Source: Sphingomonas soli NBRC 100801
GTDB taxonomy: Bacteria; Pseudomonadota; Alphaproteobacteria; Sphingomonadales; Sphingomonadaceae
Length of the DNA stretch: 64,000 nt
Direction of reading: 5' to 3'
NCBI RefSeq assembly: GCF_001591025.1
Contig: NZ_BCTZ01000013.1
Span: forward strand, 1-64,000
This document shows, in pieces, positions 46,649 through 55,575 of this stretch; within the stretch, counting starts at the first letter, position 1, and each line of letters starts with the position of its first letter. The notes under the pieces were generated by a model, which was not told the origin of the DNA, did not search any database, and saw nothing but the letters and a program-made list of their open reading frames with translations. The translations under genes and the position numbers were made by a program.

Positions 46649-47089
46649 ATGCCACAGATGATCTTTGTGAACCTTCCCGTGGCGGATGTCGCCCGGTCCA
46701 CTGCCTTTTACGAAGCGCTCGGCTTCATCAAGGACCAGCGCTTCAGCAACGAGATGGCTTCGGCCATGCAGTTGTCGGACACGATCGTGCTGATGATCCT
46801 CAATCCGGATTTCTTCCAGACCTTCACCCCCAAGGCGATCGCCGATGCCCACGCGACGACCGAGGTGCTGCTCTGCATTTCGCGTGAGAGCCGCGCCGAG
46901 GTGGACGCCATCGTCGAACGGGCCGCCGCAGCGGGCGGGCGGGCCGACGTTCGCCCGGTGCAGGACATGGGATTCATGTATAGTCGTGCCTTCGAGGATC
47001 CGGACGGCCACATGTTCGAGCCGATGTTCATGGACATGGAAGCTGCGATGGCCGCCTTCCCCGACGGCCCCGCCCACGAGCCGGCCTGA
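46649..47089 (+). CDS. VOC-family (glyoxalase/bleomycin resistance-like) protein
   Basis: A 146-residue protein with one VOC module pair (MIFVNLPVADVARSTAFYEALGF; FMYSRAFEDPDGHMFEPMFMD). The typical metal-ligand positions (E in FEPMFM, H in GHMF) are partly recognisable. Related proteins bind or modify small electrophiles or aromatics; the substrate is unknown. It lies in the HxlR-linked cluster, with GGAGAG before the start. Confidence 0.85.
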   Translation: MPQMIFVNLPVADVARSTAFYEALGFIKDQRFSNEMASAMQLSDTIVLMILNPDFFQTFTPKAIADAHATTEVLLCISRESRAEVDAIVERAAAAGGRADVRPVQDMGFMYSRAFEDPDGHMFEPMFMDMEAAMAAFPDGPAHEPA

Positions 47090-47111
47090 CCGGAACGAGG
47101 AGAGAGAGACC

Positions 47112-47591
47112 ATGAGCGACAAGATCACCACCGTCCTCTGGTTCGACCATGTCGGCGAAGAAGCGGCCAGCTTCTACGTCTCGCTGCTTCCGGACAGCCG
47201 CATCGACAATGTGATCCGCGCGCCCGGCGACAATCCCAGCGGCCCCGAAGGCGGCGTGCTCGTCGTCGATTTCACGCTGGCGGGCCGCAAATATTCCGCG
47301 CTCAACGGCGGGCCGAATTTCAAGCCGAACGAGAGCATCTCCTTCATGATCCTTACCGAGGATCAGGAAGAGACCGATAGGCTGTGGAACGCGATCGTCG
47401 GCAATGGCGGCGCGGAAAGCGCCTGCGGCTGGTGCAAGGACAAATGGGGCTTCAACTGGCAGATCACCCCGCGCATCCTGCTCGATCTGCTGAGCGATCC
47501 CGACCGTGCACGCTCGAAGCGCGGCTTCGAGGCGATGATGACCATGCAGAAGATCGATATCGCGGCAATCGAAGCCGCGGCGAACGGCTAA
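47112..47591 (+). CDS. VOC-family protein, PhnB/3-demethylubiquinone methyltransferase-like
   Basis: A 159-residue protein with TTVLWFDHVGEEAASFYVSLLPDSRI at the start, FTLAGRKYSALNGGPNFKPNESISFMI, and the signature CGWCKDKWGFNWQITPRILLDLL. This places it in the PhnB-like VOC subgroup, often mislabelled as a ubiquinone methyltransferase; no methyltransferase fold is present. Despite the name it has no shown link to the phosphonate operon 37 kb away. It starts 22 bp after the previous VOC gene with GGAGAGAG upstream. Confidence 0.88.
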   Translation: MSDKITTVLWFDHVGEEAASFYVSLLPDSRIDNVIRAPGDNPSGPEGGVLVVDFTLAGRKYSALNGGPNFKPNESISFMILTEDQEETDRLWNAIVGNGGAESACGWCKDKWGFNWQITPRILLDLLSDPDRARSKRGFEAMMTMQKIDIAAIEAAANG

Positions 47592-47603
47592 TTCAGGAGA
47601 GAG

Positions 47604-48332
47604 ATGATGACCTATATAGAGGGTTTCCTCGTCCCCGTGCCGGAGGCGAACCGCGAGGCCTATGTCGCCCATGCCAAAAGCTGCCTGCCCTATTTCAAGA
47701 AGCACGGCGTCACCCGCGTGGTGGAGGCGTGGGGCGATGACGTTCCCGACGGAAAGATCAACGATCTGAAGAAATCAGTAGCGGCCGAAGCGGGCGAGAC
47801 GGTCGTGTTCGCCTGGTTCGAATATCCGGACAAGGCGGCGCGCACCACAAGCCAGGCGGGAATGATGGCCGATACCGAAATGGCCGCGATGGGCGCAGAC
47901 ATGCCGTTCGACGGGCGCCGGATGCTCATCGGCGGCTTCGAAACGATCCTCGATGAGGGATCGCCCACGGGCACCCAATATATCGACGGCTATATCCTTC
48001 CCGTGCCGACCGAGAAGAAAGAGGCGTATCGGAAGATGGCCGCGGAGGTCACGGTCCTGTTCATGGAATTCGGCGCGCTGCGCGCCGTGGAATCCTGGGG
48101 CGACGACGTGCCCGACGGCAAGCTGACCGATTATAATCGCGCATCGCTCAAGGAGCCGCATGAGTCGGTGGTCTATTCCTGGGTCGAATGGCCCGACAAG
48201 GCGACGCGCGACGGGGGCTGGGCCCGCATGATGGAAGACGAGCGCATGCAGTTCCGGGACGATCCGGTGTTCGACGGAAAGCGCATGATGTGGGGCGGCT
48301 TCGTGCCGCTGATCGATACCGCCAAAGGCTGA
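47604..48332 (+). CDS. Tandem DUF1428 protein
   Basis: A 242-residue protein made of two copies of the roughly 120-residue DUF1428 (YbaA-like) unit. Copy 1 has MTYIEGFLVPVPEANREAY, VEAWGDDVPDGK, VFAWFEYPDKA and FDGRRMLIGGF. Copy 2 has YIDGYILPVPTEKKEAY, VESWGDDVPDGKL, VYSWVEWPDKA and FDGKRMMWGGF. Single-domain forms are the norm, so this is an internal duplication or fusion. The fold is ferredoxin-like dimeric; tandem copies could form the dimer in one chain. Function unknown. Starts 12 bp after the VOC gene. Confidence 0.88.
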   Translation: MMTYIEGFLVPVPEANREAYVAHAKSCLPYFKKHGVTRVVEAWGDDVPDGKINDLKKSVAAEAGETVVFAWFEYPDKAARTTSQAGMMADTEMAAMGADMPFDGRRMLIGGFETILDEGSPTGTQYIDGYILPVPTEKKEAYRKMAAEVTVLFMEFGALRAVESWGDDVPDGKLTDYNRASLKEPHESVVYSWVEWPDKATRDGGWARMMEDERMQFRDDPVFDGKRMMWGGFVPLIDTAKG

Positions 48333-48343
48333 GGAATAGGGCC

Positions 48344-49132
48344 ATGCCGAACCAGCACGGAAGCTTCATCTGGTACGAATTGCTCACCCGCGACGTGAAG
48401 GCCGCCAAGGCATTCTACGACAAAGTCGTCGGCTGGAATATCCAGGCCGAAGCGCCCCCCGGCGACATGGATTATCGCATGATCGAGGCGGCGGACGGCA
48501 ATGCGGGTGGAGTGATGCAGCTCAACGCCGATATGGTCGCGGGCGGCGCGAAGCCGGTCTGGCTCGGTTATCTCTGCGCCGAAGATGTCGATGCGACGGT
48601 CGCCGCAATCGCCGCCGATGGCGGGCAGGTCCAGCTTCCCCCCTTCGACATTCCCGGCGTCGGCCGCCTCGCGATGGTCACCGATCCGCAGGGCGTACCA
48701 TTTTACGTGATGCGCGGCGCCAGCCCGGAAAACAGCACCGCATATCAGCGCATGGGCTTCCAGCATGTAAGCTGGAACGAGCTCAACACGTCCGACGATG
48801 CCGCCGCGCTCGCCTTTTACGGCAAGCATTTCGGCATCACCAAGATCGGCGCCATGCCGATGGGGCCGATGGGCGATTACAGCTTCATCGCTAATGCCGA
48901 GAGCCAGGGCGATGCGATAGGCGCGGTGATGCGAACGCCTGAGGGGGCGAAATCCGGCTGGAAGTTTTATTTCCGCGTTCCCGACATTCATGCCGCCAAG
49001 GCCGCGGTCGAGCAAGGCGGCGGAACCGTGCTGAACGGCCCGGATGAAGTTCCCGGCGGCGAACTCACGCTGCACGCGCTCGATCCCGATGGCGCATTCT
49101 TCGGGCTCGTCGCGCCCGGCAACGGCGGCTGA
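48344..49132 (+). CDS. Two-domain VOC-family protein
   Basis: A 262-residue protein with two VOC modules: GSFIWYELLTRDVKAAKAFYDKVVGW through DPQGVPFYVMRG, and FQHVSWNELNTSDDAAALAFYGKHFG through LDPDGAFFGLVAP. It belongs to the glyoxalase-like group common in actinobacterial and sphingomonad genomes, some of which are hydroxyacylglutathione or antibiotic-binding relatives; no substrate can be assigned. Last gene of the HxlR-linked cluster, 11 bp after the DUF1428 gene. Confidence 0.87.
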   Translation: MPNQHGSFIWYELLTRDVKAAKAFYDKVVGWNIQAEAPPGDMDYRMIEAADGNAGGVMQLNADMVAGGAKPVWLGYLCAEDVDATVAAIAADGGQVQLPPFDIPGVGRLAMVTDPQGVPFYVMRGASPENSTAYQRMGFQHVSWNELNTSDDAAALAFYGKHFGITKIGAMPMGPMGDYSFIANAESQGDAIGAVMRTPEGAKSGWKFYFRVPDIHAAKAAVEQGGGTVLNGPDEVPGGELTLHALDPDGAFFGLVAPGNGG

Positions 49133-49134
49133 GA

Positions 49135-49752
49135 TCAGGCGAAGGCGGGCGAGCGTTTGAGCTGTTGATACGCCTCGATCACCGCCTGCAGCTTGTTCTC
49201 ATGGCTGCGGTCGCCGCCATTGCGGTCGGGGTGGTATTTGCGGACCAGATCGGAATAGCGCCGCCGTAGCGCCATCCGATCGGCATCGGTGTCGAGCGCA
49301 AGCACGCGCATCGCCTCGCGGTCGCGGCCCGACAGCGGCTTGCCGTCCTTGCGCCCGGCCGCATCCTGCATCCGCTGGCGGAAGCGCGCGCCGATGGCAT
49401 CGAGCGGATCGGCAAAGTCGGCCCAGCGCGGCGGGCGGTCGGCGCCACCGGTCGCGTTGAACGCACGGGTCTCGCGCTCCCATCCGGCGAGCGGACGCTG
49501 TGCGTCATGGATTTCATCGGGGCTCATGCCGCGGAAGAAATTATAGCCCGAGTTGAACGCGCGGACATGCTCGAGGCAGAGCCAGCGGAACGGAGGCGGC
49601 CCATCGCGGCCCACCTGCGCACCCTCTACCAAAGGCGCGCGAAACTCACCGGGCTCGCTGCAGCCCGGCTCGGCGCACACGCGTCCCTGCGCCTCCACGC
49701 GGCCGTGGAAACGGGCATTCGGACGATCCTTCCTTGGCTGGCTTTCGGCCAC
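49135..49752 (-). CDS. J-domain (DnaJ-like) protein
   Basis: A 205-residue protein with a C-terminal J domain: LALDTDADRMALRRRYSDLVRKYHPDRNGGD, with the HPD loop at about 174-176. It has no Gly/Phe or zinc-finger region. The N-terminal part has a CAEPGCSEPGEFRAPL Cys pair and WLCLEHVRAFNSGYNFF, seen in alphaproteobacterial J proteins. It would stimulate a DnaK ATPase for specific clients. It is divergent from the BolA gene. Confidence 0.9.
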   Translation of the reverse strand: MAESQPRKDRPNARFHGRVEAQGRVCAEPGCSEPGEFRAPLVEGAQVGRDGPPPFRWLCLEHVRAFNSGYNFFRGMSPDEIHDAQRPLAGWERETRAFNATGGADRPPRWADFADPLDAIGARFRQRMQDAAGRKDGKPLSGRDREAMRVLALDTDADRMALRRRYSDLVRKYHPDRNGGDRSHENKLQAVIEAYQQLKRSPAFA

Positions 49753-49787
49753 GCGACTCCCTCGAACAAACGCCCTATATAAGCGCG

Positions 49788-50072
49788 ATGACCGACCTCG
49801 CCACCGCCCCGCTGGGCGAAATCATCGCCGCCCGCCTCACCGCCGCACTCGCCCCATCGCACCTGGAAGTGATCAACGACAGCCATCACCATGCCGGGCA
49901 CATGGGCGATGACGGCACCGGCGAATCGCATTGGACCGTCATGGTCGAGAGCCCGGCCTTTTCGGGCGTTTCGCGCGTCCAGCGCCAGCGGCTGATCAAC
50001 AACGCGCTCGCAGATCTGCTCGCCACGCGCATCCATGCGCTTGCGATCAAGGCCCGCGCGCCTGGAGAGTAA
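49788..50072 (+). CDS. BolA-family protein
   Basis: A 94-residue protein with the BolA fold: LAPSHLEVINDSHHHAGH (His cluster), ESHWTVMVESPAFSGVSRVQRQRLINNALADLL, and HALAIKARAP. BolA proteins pair with monothiol glutaredoxins to bind Fe-S clusters or sense iron. The start ATG at 49788 is in a 35-bp divergent gap with the J-protein gene. No glutaredoxin gene is visible next to it. Confidence 0.9.
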   Translation: MTDLATAPLGEIIAARLTAALAPSHLEVINDSHHHAGHMGDDGTGESHWTVMVESPAFSGVSRVQRQRLINNALADLLATRIHALAIKARAPGE

Positions 50073-50150
50073 GGCGCCGAGTGCGATCCGGAACAGGATC
50101 GTTTCGGCATCGGCGGTTGTCCGCAGGACGCATCGGCGTATCCTGCCCCG

Positions 50151-51050
50151 ATGAACGACAGCCTGATCCTCCAGACCATCGAGCCGGTGACCCATGATCT
50201 GGGCGGCTTCAAGGTCCATCGCACCCTGCCCTCGCGCCCGCGCACGATGGTCGGCCCCTTCATCTTCTTCGACCAAATGGGCCCGGCCCGTCTCGAAATC
50301 GGCACCGGGATCGACGTGCGCCCGCACCCGCACATCAACCTGGCAACCGTGACCTATCTCTATGCCGGCGCGATCGACCATCGCGATTCGCTCGGCACCT
50401 TCGCGACGATCGAGCCGGGCGCGGTAAACCTGATGACCGCGGGCAAGGGCATTGTCCATTCCGAGCGCTCGCCCAGCGCCGAGCGCACCAAGGGTCCCGA
50501 GCTTTCGGGCCTCCAGACCTGGCTTGCGCTCCCCGAGCAGTTCGAGGAAGTGGACCCCGCCTTCGAGCATGTCGCCGCCGCCGACCTGCCGGTAATCGAA
50601 GGCGACGGCGCGACCTGCCGCGTCATCATGGGCGATCTCTGGGGCGCTTCGGCCCCGACCACGACCTACGCCCAGACCATCTATGCAGACATCGCGCTCG
50701 ATTCCGGGGGCAGCGTGCCGATCGATCCCGCCGCCGACGAACGCGCTCTCTACCTCGCCACCGGCGAAGCGACGCTCGACGGCATGACGCTCGAACCGAT
50801 GACGCTCTATGTCCTCCGCCCCGGCACCCGCGCCACGCTCCGCTCGGAATGCGGCGCGCGCGTCGCTTTGTGCGGCGGGGAGGCGTTCCAAACCCCGCGC
50901 CATGTCTGGTGGAACTTCGTCTCGTCCAGCCGCGACCGCATCAACCAGGCCAAGGCCGAGTGGAAGGCGGGGGCGTTTCCCAAGGTCCCCGGCGACGACA
51001 AGGAATGGATCTCCATCCCCGAAGTCCCCAACACGGTGAGCTATCCCTAA
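50151..51050 (+). CDS. Pirin-family protein
   Basis: A 299-residue bicupin protein. The N-terminal cupin has the pirin metal site in RPHPHINLATVTYLYAG and GKGIVHSERS; PGAVNLMTAG lies between. Some bacterial pirins are quercetinases or redox sensors; function here is unknown. The C-terminal part ends in VSYP. The metal ligands look intact. It is followed directly by a small Cys protein reading frame. Confidence 0.9.
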   Translation: MNDSLILQTIEPVTHDLGGFKVHRTLPSRPRTMVGPFIFFDQMGPARLEIGTGIDVRPHPHINLATVTYLYAGAIDHRDSLGTFATIEPGAVNLMTAGKGIVHSERSPSAERTKGPELSGLQTWLALPEQFEEVDPAFEHVAAADLPVIEGDGATCRVIMGDLWGASAPTTTYAQTIYADIALDSGGSVPIDPAADERALYLATGEATLDGMTLEPMTLYVLRPGTRATLRSECGARVALCGGEAFQTPRHVWWNFVSSSRDRINQAKAEWKAGAFPKVPGDDKEWISIPEVPNTVSYP

Positions 51051-51231
51051 GACCCGCGCCAGCGTCTGCGCCCGAAAACAGCGCTACGCCAGCGAGGCGG
51101 AGGCGCTGGCGGCGATCGCACGCTCGGGCCTGCCGCTTCGCCTCTATTGCTGCGACCGGTGCTTTCGCTACCATCTGACCAGCCGCACCAAAGGAAAGCG
51201 GAACATGGGAGAGAAGAATGCCGGGCTTTGA
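51043..51231 (+). CDS. Small zinc-ribbon-like protein without a standard start codon
   Basis: About 62 residues: CARKQRYASEAEALAAIARSGLPLRLYCCDRC, then FRYHLTSRTKGKR. The spacing (a Cys, KxxYxSxxxA, then YxCxxC followed by xxxHLTSR) is that of small proteins frequent in alphaproteobacteria, which look like a single treble-clef zinc site. No ATG, GTG or TTG occurs between the in-frame stop at 51037 and the conserved block; ATC at 51043 is the earliest possible start. It overlaps the pirin stop and the start of the hydrolase gene. It may start at a non-standard codon or be decaying. Confidence 0.5.
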   Translation: MPKTRASVCARKQRYASEAEALAAIARSGLPLRLYCCDRCFRYHLTSRTKGKRNMGEKNAGL

Positions 51232-52123
51232 CCTTCAGCGGATCGCGCTCTCCACCAGGGTCGAGCTCGATGTCGCGATCGCAGGCGATCCCGCGAACCC
51301 GCCGCTGATGTTCCTCCACGGCTTTCCCGAATCGCACCGTACCTGGCGTCACCAGATCGCCGAGTTCGCCCGCGATCATTATGTGGTCGCGCCCGACCAG
51401 CGCGGCTTTGCGCGGTCGTCCAAGCCCGATGGGGTCGAGAGTTACACGCCCGACAAGCCCGTCGCCGACCTGCTCGCGCTCGCCGATCATCTGGGCATCG
51501 GCCAGTTCACGCTTGTCGGCCATGATTGGGGCGGCGCGATTTCGTGGATGGCTACGCTCCAGAACCCGCAGCGGATCGCACGGCTGATCATCGTCAACGC
51601 GCCCCACCCGCTCGTCTTCCAGCGCTCGCTCTATGACGATCCCGGCCAGCGCGAGGCGAGCCAATATATGACCGCGTTCCGCAATCCGGGCTTCGAAGCC
51701 TTTGTCGATTCGCTCGGCATCCCCGGATTCTTCGACACCACCTTTTCGAAGCACGCCAATCCCGAACTGCTCGCTCCCGAACGCGACGCCTATATCGACG
51801 AATGGTCGCAGCCCGGCGCGATTACCGCGATGCTCAACTGGTACCGCGCCAGCGCCGTGGTTGTCCCCGCCCCCGGCGAAACGCCCGATCGCCCCGCCTG
51901 GCTCGACGGCCCCTTCCCGCCCGTCACCCAGCCGACGCTGGTTATCTGGGGCACCGAAGACAAGGCGCTGCTGCCGGTGCAACTCGAAAAGCTCGATCGC
52001 TACGTGCCCGACCTCACCGTGATCCGCGTCGATGCCGGGCATTTCGTACCGTGGGAAAACCCTGTTGCGGTCAACGAAGCGATGCGGGAATGGCTGGCCA
52101 GCCACTCTCCAGTAGCCCCGTAG
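51218..52123 (+). CDS. Alpha/beta hydrolase, epoxide hydrolase-like
   Basis: A 301-residue cytoplasmic hydrolase. It has oxyanion-hole HGFPES, nucleophile D103 in GHDWGG, a cap domain (about 130-215), an acid residue in WGTEDKALL and catalytic His in AGHFVPWENP. An Asp nucleophile in GHDWGG with HGFPE points to soluble epoxide hydrolases or fluoroacetate/haloalkane dehalogenases rather than esterases (Ser). The substrate is not defined. The start ATG has GGGAGAG upstream and lies inside the small preceding frame. Confidence 0.9.
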   Translation: MPGFDLQRIALSTRVELDVAIAGDPANPPLMFLHGFPESHRTWRHQIAEFARDHYVVAPDQRGFARSSKPDGVESYTPDKPVADLLALADHLGIGQFTLVGHDWGGAISWMATLQNPQRIARLIIVNAPHPLVFQRSLYDDPGQREASQYMTAFRNPGFEAFVDSLGIPGFFDTTFSKHANPELLAPERDAYIDEWSQPGAITAMLNWYRASAVVVPAPGETPDRPAWLDGPFPPVTQPTLVIWGTEDKALLPVQLEKLDRYVPDLTVIRVDAGHFVPWENPVAVNEAMREWLASHSPVAP

Positions 52124-52133
52124 GACAGCAAGG

Positions 52134-53183
52134 TCAGGCGTCGACAGCCAGTCCCTCGACCCAGGCGCCATGCGCCTGCGACGCCGCGACCATCCTGCGC
52201 GGCGGGCCATCGGGCCAACTTCGTACCCAGACTTCCTGCCGGTGCATCGTCCGATCCGGCTCCATCTCGACCCAGGCCAGCGGTCGCTCCGCACTCGTCC
52301 GCGCACCGCTGGCCTCGATCAATGCGGTTATCCGCCCCTGCGTTTCCAAAGGCAGATACTGCCACACCACCGAATGCATCACCACCCGCGTCACCCCGGC
52401 GGCTTGTGGCGTGGCCAACTGCGCCTCCAGCCAGTCCGCTGCGTCGGCCTGAACCAGATCCACAGGCCGCTCCGCGATCATCGCGATCGCTCCGGTCATC
52501 CGCGCCTGCCGCTCGGGATTGTCCGCCCACACATAGGCCCGCAGTCGGTCCGCAGCGGCGGGATCGCGCACATCCACCGGCGCCTGATCGCAGCCGCGCA
52601 CGTTCGCGAACCGCACCGGGGCCTGCGGCGGCGCTTTCCCGCGCCATTCGGGCCGGATCACCACCGGAGCATCCTCCGGCCCAAGCGTCACTCCGCCCAG
52701 ATCGAAACGATAGCGATCGATCAGCAGGTTGAGCCCGGCGCTCGATCCGATCTCCAATATCTCCAGCGGCTGACCGAAGCGGCGCGCAACCTCGATCAGC
52801 CCGCACATCAATGCGCCCGATCTGCCCGCTTCATTGGTCTGGGGCGGTCCGTCGAGCCAGCCGTACAATTCGTCGTCATGCGCGATCAAAGCCGCGGATA
52901 GAGCCGCTTTGACCGCGTCCGGATCGGTCACGGCCCCATCGAATATATCGGCCAGCGCCTTGCCCTTCAGCGCCAGCGAATGCAGCCCGCCCACCGTGCG
53001 CAAAGGCAGTGCCGCCTTGGTCGGGTCCCCTTCCCAATCCAGAGCACGTGCGCCGGTGCGGCTGTCGCGGTTCAGGCAATCGGCCAACGCGAGGCTCACC
53101 CGTCCCGTGATCGGCGCGTCCATCGCGACGCAATAGCGGCTCTGGAAGCGATAGGCTTCGCGGTTGGTTGCTTCGTCGGCCAC
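52134..53183 (-). CDS. DUF2332 protein
   Basis: A 349-residue protein of the DUF2332 family: [76 protein letters not shown], and [14 protein letters not shown]. The [10 protein letters not shown] block looks like the SAM-binding glycine motif of class I methyltransferases, but no substrate is known. The start is GTG at 53183 with AGGAG upstream. It is convergent with the hydrolase and divergent from hisG. Confidence 0.85.
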   Translation of the reverse strand: MADEATNREAYRFQSRYCVAMDAPITGRVSLALADCLNRDSRTGARALDWEGDPTKAALPLRTVGGLHSLALKGKALADIFDGAVTDPDAVKAALSAALIAHDDELYGWLDGPPQTNEAGRSGALMCGLIEVARRFGQPLEILEIGSSAGLNLLIDRYRFDLGGVTLGPEDAPVVIRPEWRGKAPPQAPVRFANVRGCDQAPVDVRDPAAADRLRAYVWADNPERQARMTGAIAMIAERPVDLVQADAADWLEAQLATPQAAGVTRVVMHSVVWQYLPLETQGRITALIEASGARTSAERPLAWVEMEPDRTMHRQEVWVRSWPDGPPRRMVAASQAHGAWVEGLAVDA

Positions 53184-53246
53184 ACTCGATCTCCTGAACA
53201 GCTTTTGTTGCGCGCGAGGGCACCCCCAAGTAAAGCCCGGCTCTCC

Positions 53247-53897
53247 ATGACCGAACCGCTCATCCTCGCCGTGCCGAAAGGGCGCATTCTCGAAGAATGC
53301 CTGCCCTTGCTCGCCCATGTCGGAATCATCCCCGAGCCAGCCTTTGCCGATGAGAACAGCCGCGCGCTGCGATTCAAGACCAACAGCCCGGCGATCGACC
53401 TGATCCGCGTGCGCGCATTCGACGTCGCCACCTTTGTGGCGCATGGCGCGGCGCAGCTCGGCATTGTCGGATCGGACGTACTGGCCGAGTTCGCGTATTC
53501 GGAACTGTATGCGCCGGTCGATCTGGGCATTGGCCATTGCCGCATCTCGGTCGCCGAACCTGTTGACATGGCGAAGAAGGACGATCCGCGCGGCTGGAGC
53601 CATGTGCGCATCGCCACAAAATATCCGCATATCACCCGCGCCCATTTCGAGGCGCGCGGCGTGCAGGCCGAATGCGTGAAGCTCAACGGTGCGATGGAGC
53701 TGGCTCCGGTGCTGGGCCTCGCGCCGCGCATCGTCGATCTGGTCTCGTCGGGCCGCACGCTCAAGGAGAACGGGCTGGTCGAAGTCGAGGTGATCGCGGA
53801 GGTCACATCGCGCCTGATCGTCAATCGCGCCGCGTTCAAGATGCGCGCGGGCGAAGTCGTTCCCTTGGTCGACGCCTTCCGGAAAGCAGTCGCATGA
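53247..53897 (+). CDS. hisG: ATP phosphoribosyltransferase, short form
   Basis: A 216-residue enzyme for the first step of histidine synthesis (ATP + PRPP to phosphoribosyl-ATP). It has [66 protein letters not shown]. It lacks the C-terminal regulatory domain, so it is the short form that needs the HisZ subunit; no hisZ is adjacent in the window. The start at 53247 gives the family N terminus; it overlaps hisD by 4 bp (ATGA). Confidence 0.95.
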   Translation: MTEPLILAVPKGRILEECLPLLAHVGIIPEPAFADENSRALRFKTNSPAIDLIRVRAFDVATFVAHGAAQLGIVGSDVLAEFAYSELYAPVDLGIGHCRISVAEPVDMAKKDDPRGWSHVRIATKYPHITRAHFEARGVQAECVKLNGAMELAPVLGLAPRIVDLVSSGRTLKENGLVEVEVIAEVTSRLIVNRAAFKMRAGEVVPLVDAFRKAVA

Positions 53898-55186
53898 TCC
53901 GCCTCGATTCCTCCGTCCTGGGCTTTGGCAAGGCGTTCACCCAGCTCGTCAACGCGCGCCGCGAGGCCGATGAGGATGTCGCGCGCAACGTCACCCACAT
54001 CATCAAGCGCGTCCGCGAGGAAGGCGATGCTGCGGTCAGGGATCTGACCCGGTTGTTCGACAAGCATGATCTGGACGCCACCGGCTGGCGGATCAGCAGC
54101 GGCGAATGCCTGAAAGCCTGGGAAGGGCTCTCCACCGAGTTGCGCGACGCGCTCGAACTCGCCGCCGAGCGGATCGCCGCCTATCATGTCAGGCAGATCC
54201 CCGAAGACAGCGAGCATGTCGACGATCAGGGTGTCCGCCTGGGCGCGCGCTGGACGCCCGTCGAGTCGGCCGGCGTCTATGTGCCCGGTGGCCGCGCCGC
54301 CTATCCCAGCTCGGTGCTGATGAACGCCCTGCCCGCGCGCGCCGCAGGAGTCGGACGCCTTATCATGGTGACTCCCACGCCCAATGGAGAGGTCAACCCG
54401 CTGGTCCTCGCCGCCGCGCACCTTGCCGGCGTGGACGAAATCTGGCGCATCGGCGGTGCGCAGGCGATCGCCGCGCTCGCCTACGGCACCGATCGCATCT
54501 CGCCGGTGGACGTGATCACCGGCCCCGGCAACGCCTGGGTCGCCGAGGCCAAGCGCCAGCTTTACGGCGTGGTCGGCATCGATATGGTCGCGGGTCCGAG
54601 CGAGATCGTGGTGGTCGCCGACGCGAAGAACGATCCCGATTGGATCGCCGCCGATCTGCTCAGCCAGGCCGAACATGATCCGACCAGCCAGTCGATCCTG
54701 TTCACCGACGACGAAGCCTTTGCTGACAAGGTCGCTGAAGCGGTCGATCGCCAGATCGCCGCGCTCAGCACAGCAGAGACGGCGCGGGCAAGCTGGGACG
54801 CGAACGGCGCGATCGTGCTGGTCCGGACGCTGGCCGATGCCATCCCCCTGGTCGATCGCCTTGCGCCCGAACATCTCGAACTCGCCTGTGACGACGCCGA
54901 GGCGCTGTTCGAGCAGGTTCGCCATGCCGGATCGGTATTCATCGGCCGCCATACGCCCGAGGCGATCGGCGATTATGTCGCGGGCCCCAACCACGTACTT
55001 CCCACCGGCCGCCGCGCGCGCTTCGCATCGGGGCTGTCGGTGCTCGATTTCATGAAGCGGACCAGCTTCCTGCAGCTGGACGAAGCCAGTCTCGCCGCGA
55101 TCGGCCCCGCCGCCGTCGCGCTTGCGGGCGCCGAGGGTCTGCCGGCACACGCAAAGTCGGTGGCGATCCGGCTCGAGCAGAGCTGA
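53894..55186 (+). CDS. hisD: Histidinol dehydrogenase
   Basis: A 430-residue Zn enzyme that carries out the last two oxidations of histidinol to histidine with NAD+. Motifs: [56 protein letters not shown], and [16 protein letters not shown] (Zn-binding Gln/His), plus [10 protein letters not shown] and [20 protein letters not shown]. It is complete and typical. Its ATG overlaps the hisG stop, and its stop overlaps the next start (TGATG). Confidence 0.97.
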   Translation: MIRLDSSVLGFGKAFTQLVNARREADEDVARNVTHIIKRVREEGDAAVRDLTRLFDKHDLDATGWRISSGECLKAWEGLSTELRDALELAAERIAAYHVRQIPEDSEHVDDQGVRLGARWTPVESAGVYVPGGRAAYPSSVLMNALPARAAGVGRLIMVTPTPNGEVNPLVLAAAHLAGVDEIWRIGGAQAIAALAYGTDRISPVDVITGPGNAWVAEAKRQLYGVVGIDMVAGPSEIVVVADAKNDPDWIAADLLSQAEHDPTSQSILFTDDEAFADKVAEAVDRQIAALSTAETARASWDANGAIVLVRTLADAIPLVDRLAPEHLELACDDAEALFEQVRHAGSVFIGRHTPEAIGDYVAGPNHVLPTGRRARFASGLSVLDFMKRTSFLQLDEASLAAIGPAAVALAGAEGLPAHAKSVAIRLEQS

Positions 55187-55575
55187 TGCGCACGCCCGAT
55201 CTGCACGATGACGGCTGGTGCCTCGAAAGCGGGCTCGAGCGGCACCTGCTCCATCCCGAAAGCTTCCCGATCCCCGACGAGCGGGCACGCCGCTCGCTCC
55301 ATCCCGGCGACTTCGCCAAGCTGACCTTCCTCGTCCAGACGGAGGACGACGAAGATCCCATCGTCGAGCGCATGTGGGTCGTGGTGCGCGAGGTCGCGGG
55401 CGATACGTATTTTGGCTTGCTCGATAACGAGCCGGAAATAGACGAGAATGACGAATTCTGGCTGGGAACCGAGCTTCCCTTCGGCCAGGAGCATGTCATT
55501 GAAATTCAAAAGGGCGAAGCGGGAAGCCGCGACTATGCCGCCCGTCCCCCACTCAGGAGTTGGCCCCGTGCCTAG
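55186..55575 (+). CDS. Conserved small protein, DUF2314-like
   Basis: A 129-residue soluble protein. PGDFAKLTFLVQTED, ERMWVVVREVAGDTYFGLLDNEPEI and FGQEHVIEI follow the pattern of DUF2314, a domain of unknown function that handles no known ligand. The ATG overlaps the hisD stop, so it is translationally coupled to the his pair. The end overlaps the nusB start region by 8 bp. No catalytic motif is visible. Confidence 0.8.
   Translation: MRTPDLHDDGWCLESGLERHLLHPESFPIPDERARRSLHPGDFAKLTFLVQTEDDEDPIVERMWVVVREVAGDTYFGLLDNEPEIDENDEFWLGTELPFGQEHVIEIQKGEAGSRDYAARPPLRSWPRA

Noticed and set aside
47112-47591. Phosphonate metabolism protein PhnB or ubiquinone methyltransferase
   Set aside because: Both are legacy names for this VOC subgroup; the protein has a VOC fold and no phosphonate or ubiquinone genes around it.
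53096-55288. 730-codon frame antisense to hisG-hisD
   Set aside because: Shadow of two well-supported his genes; no protein-like motifs.
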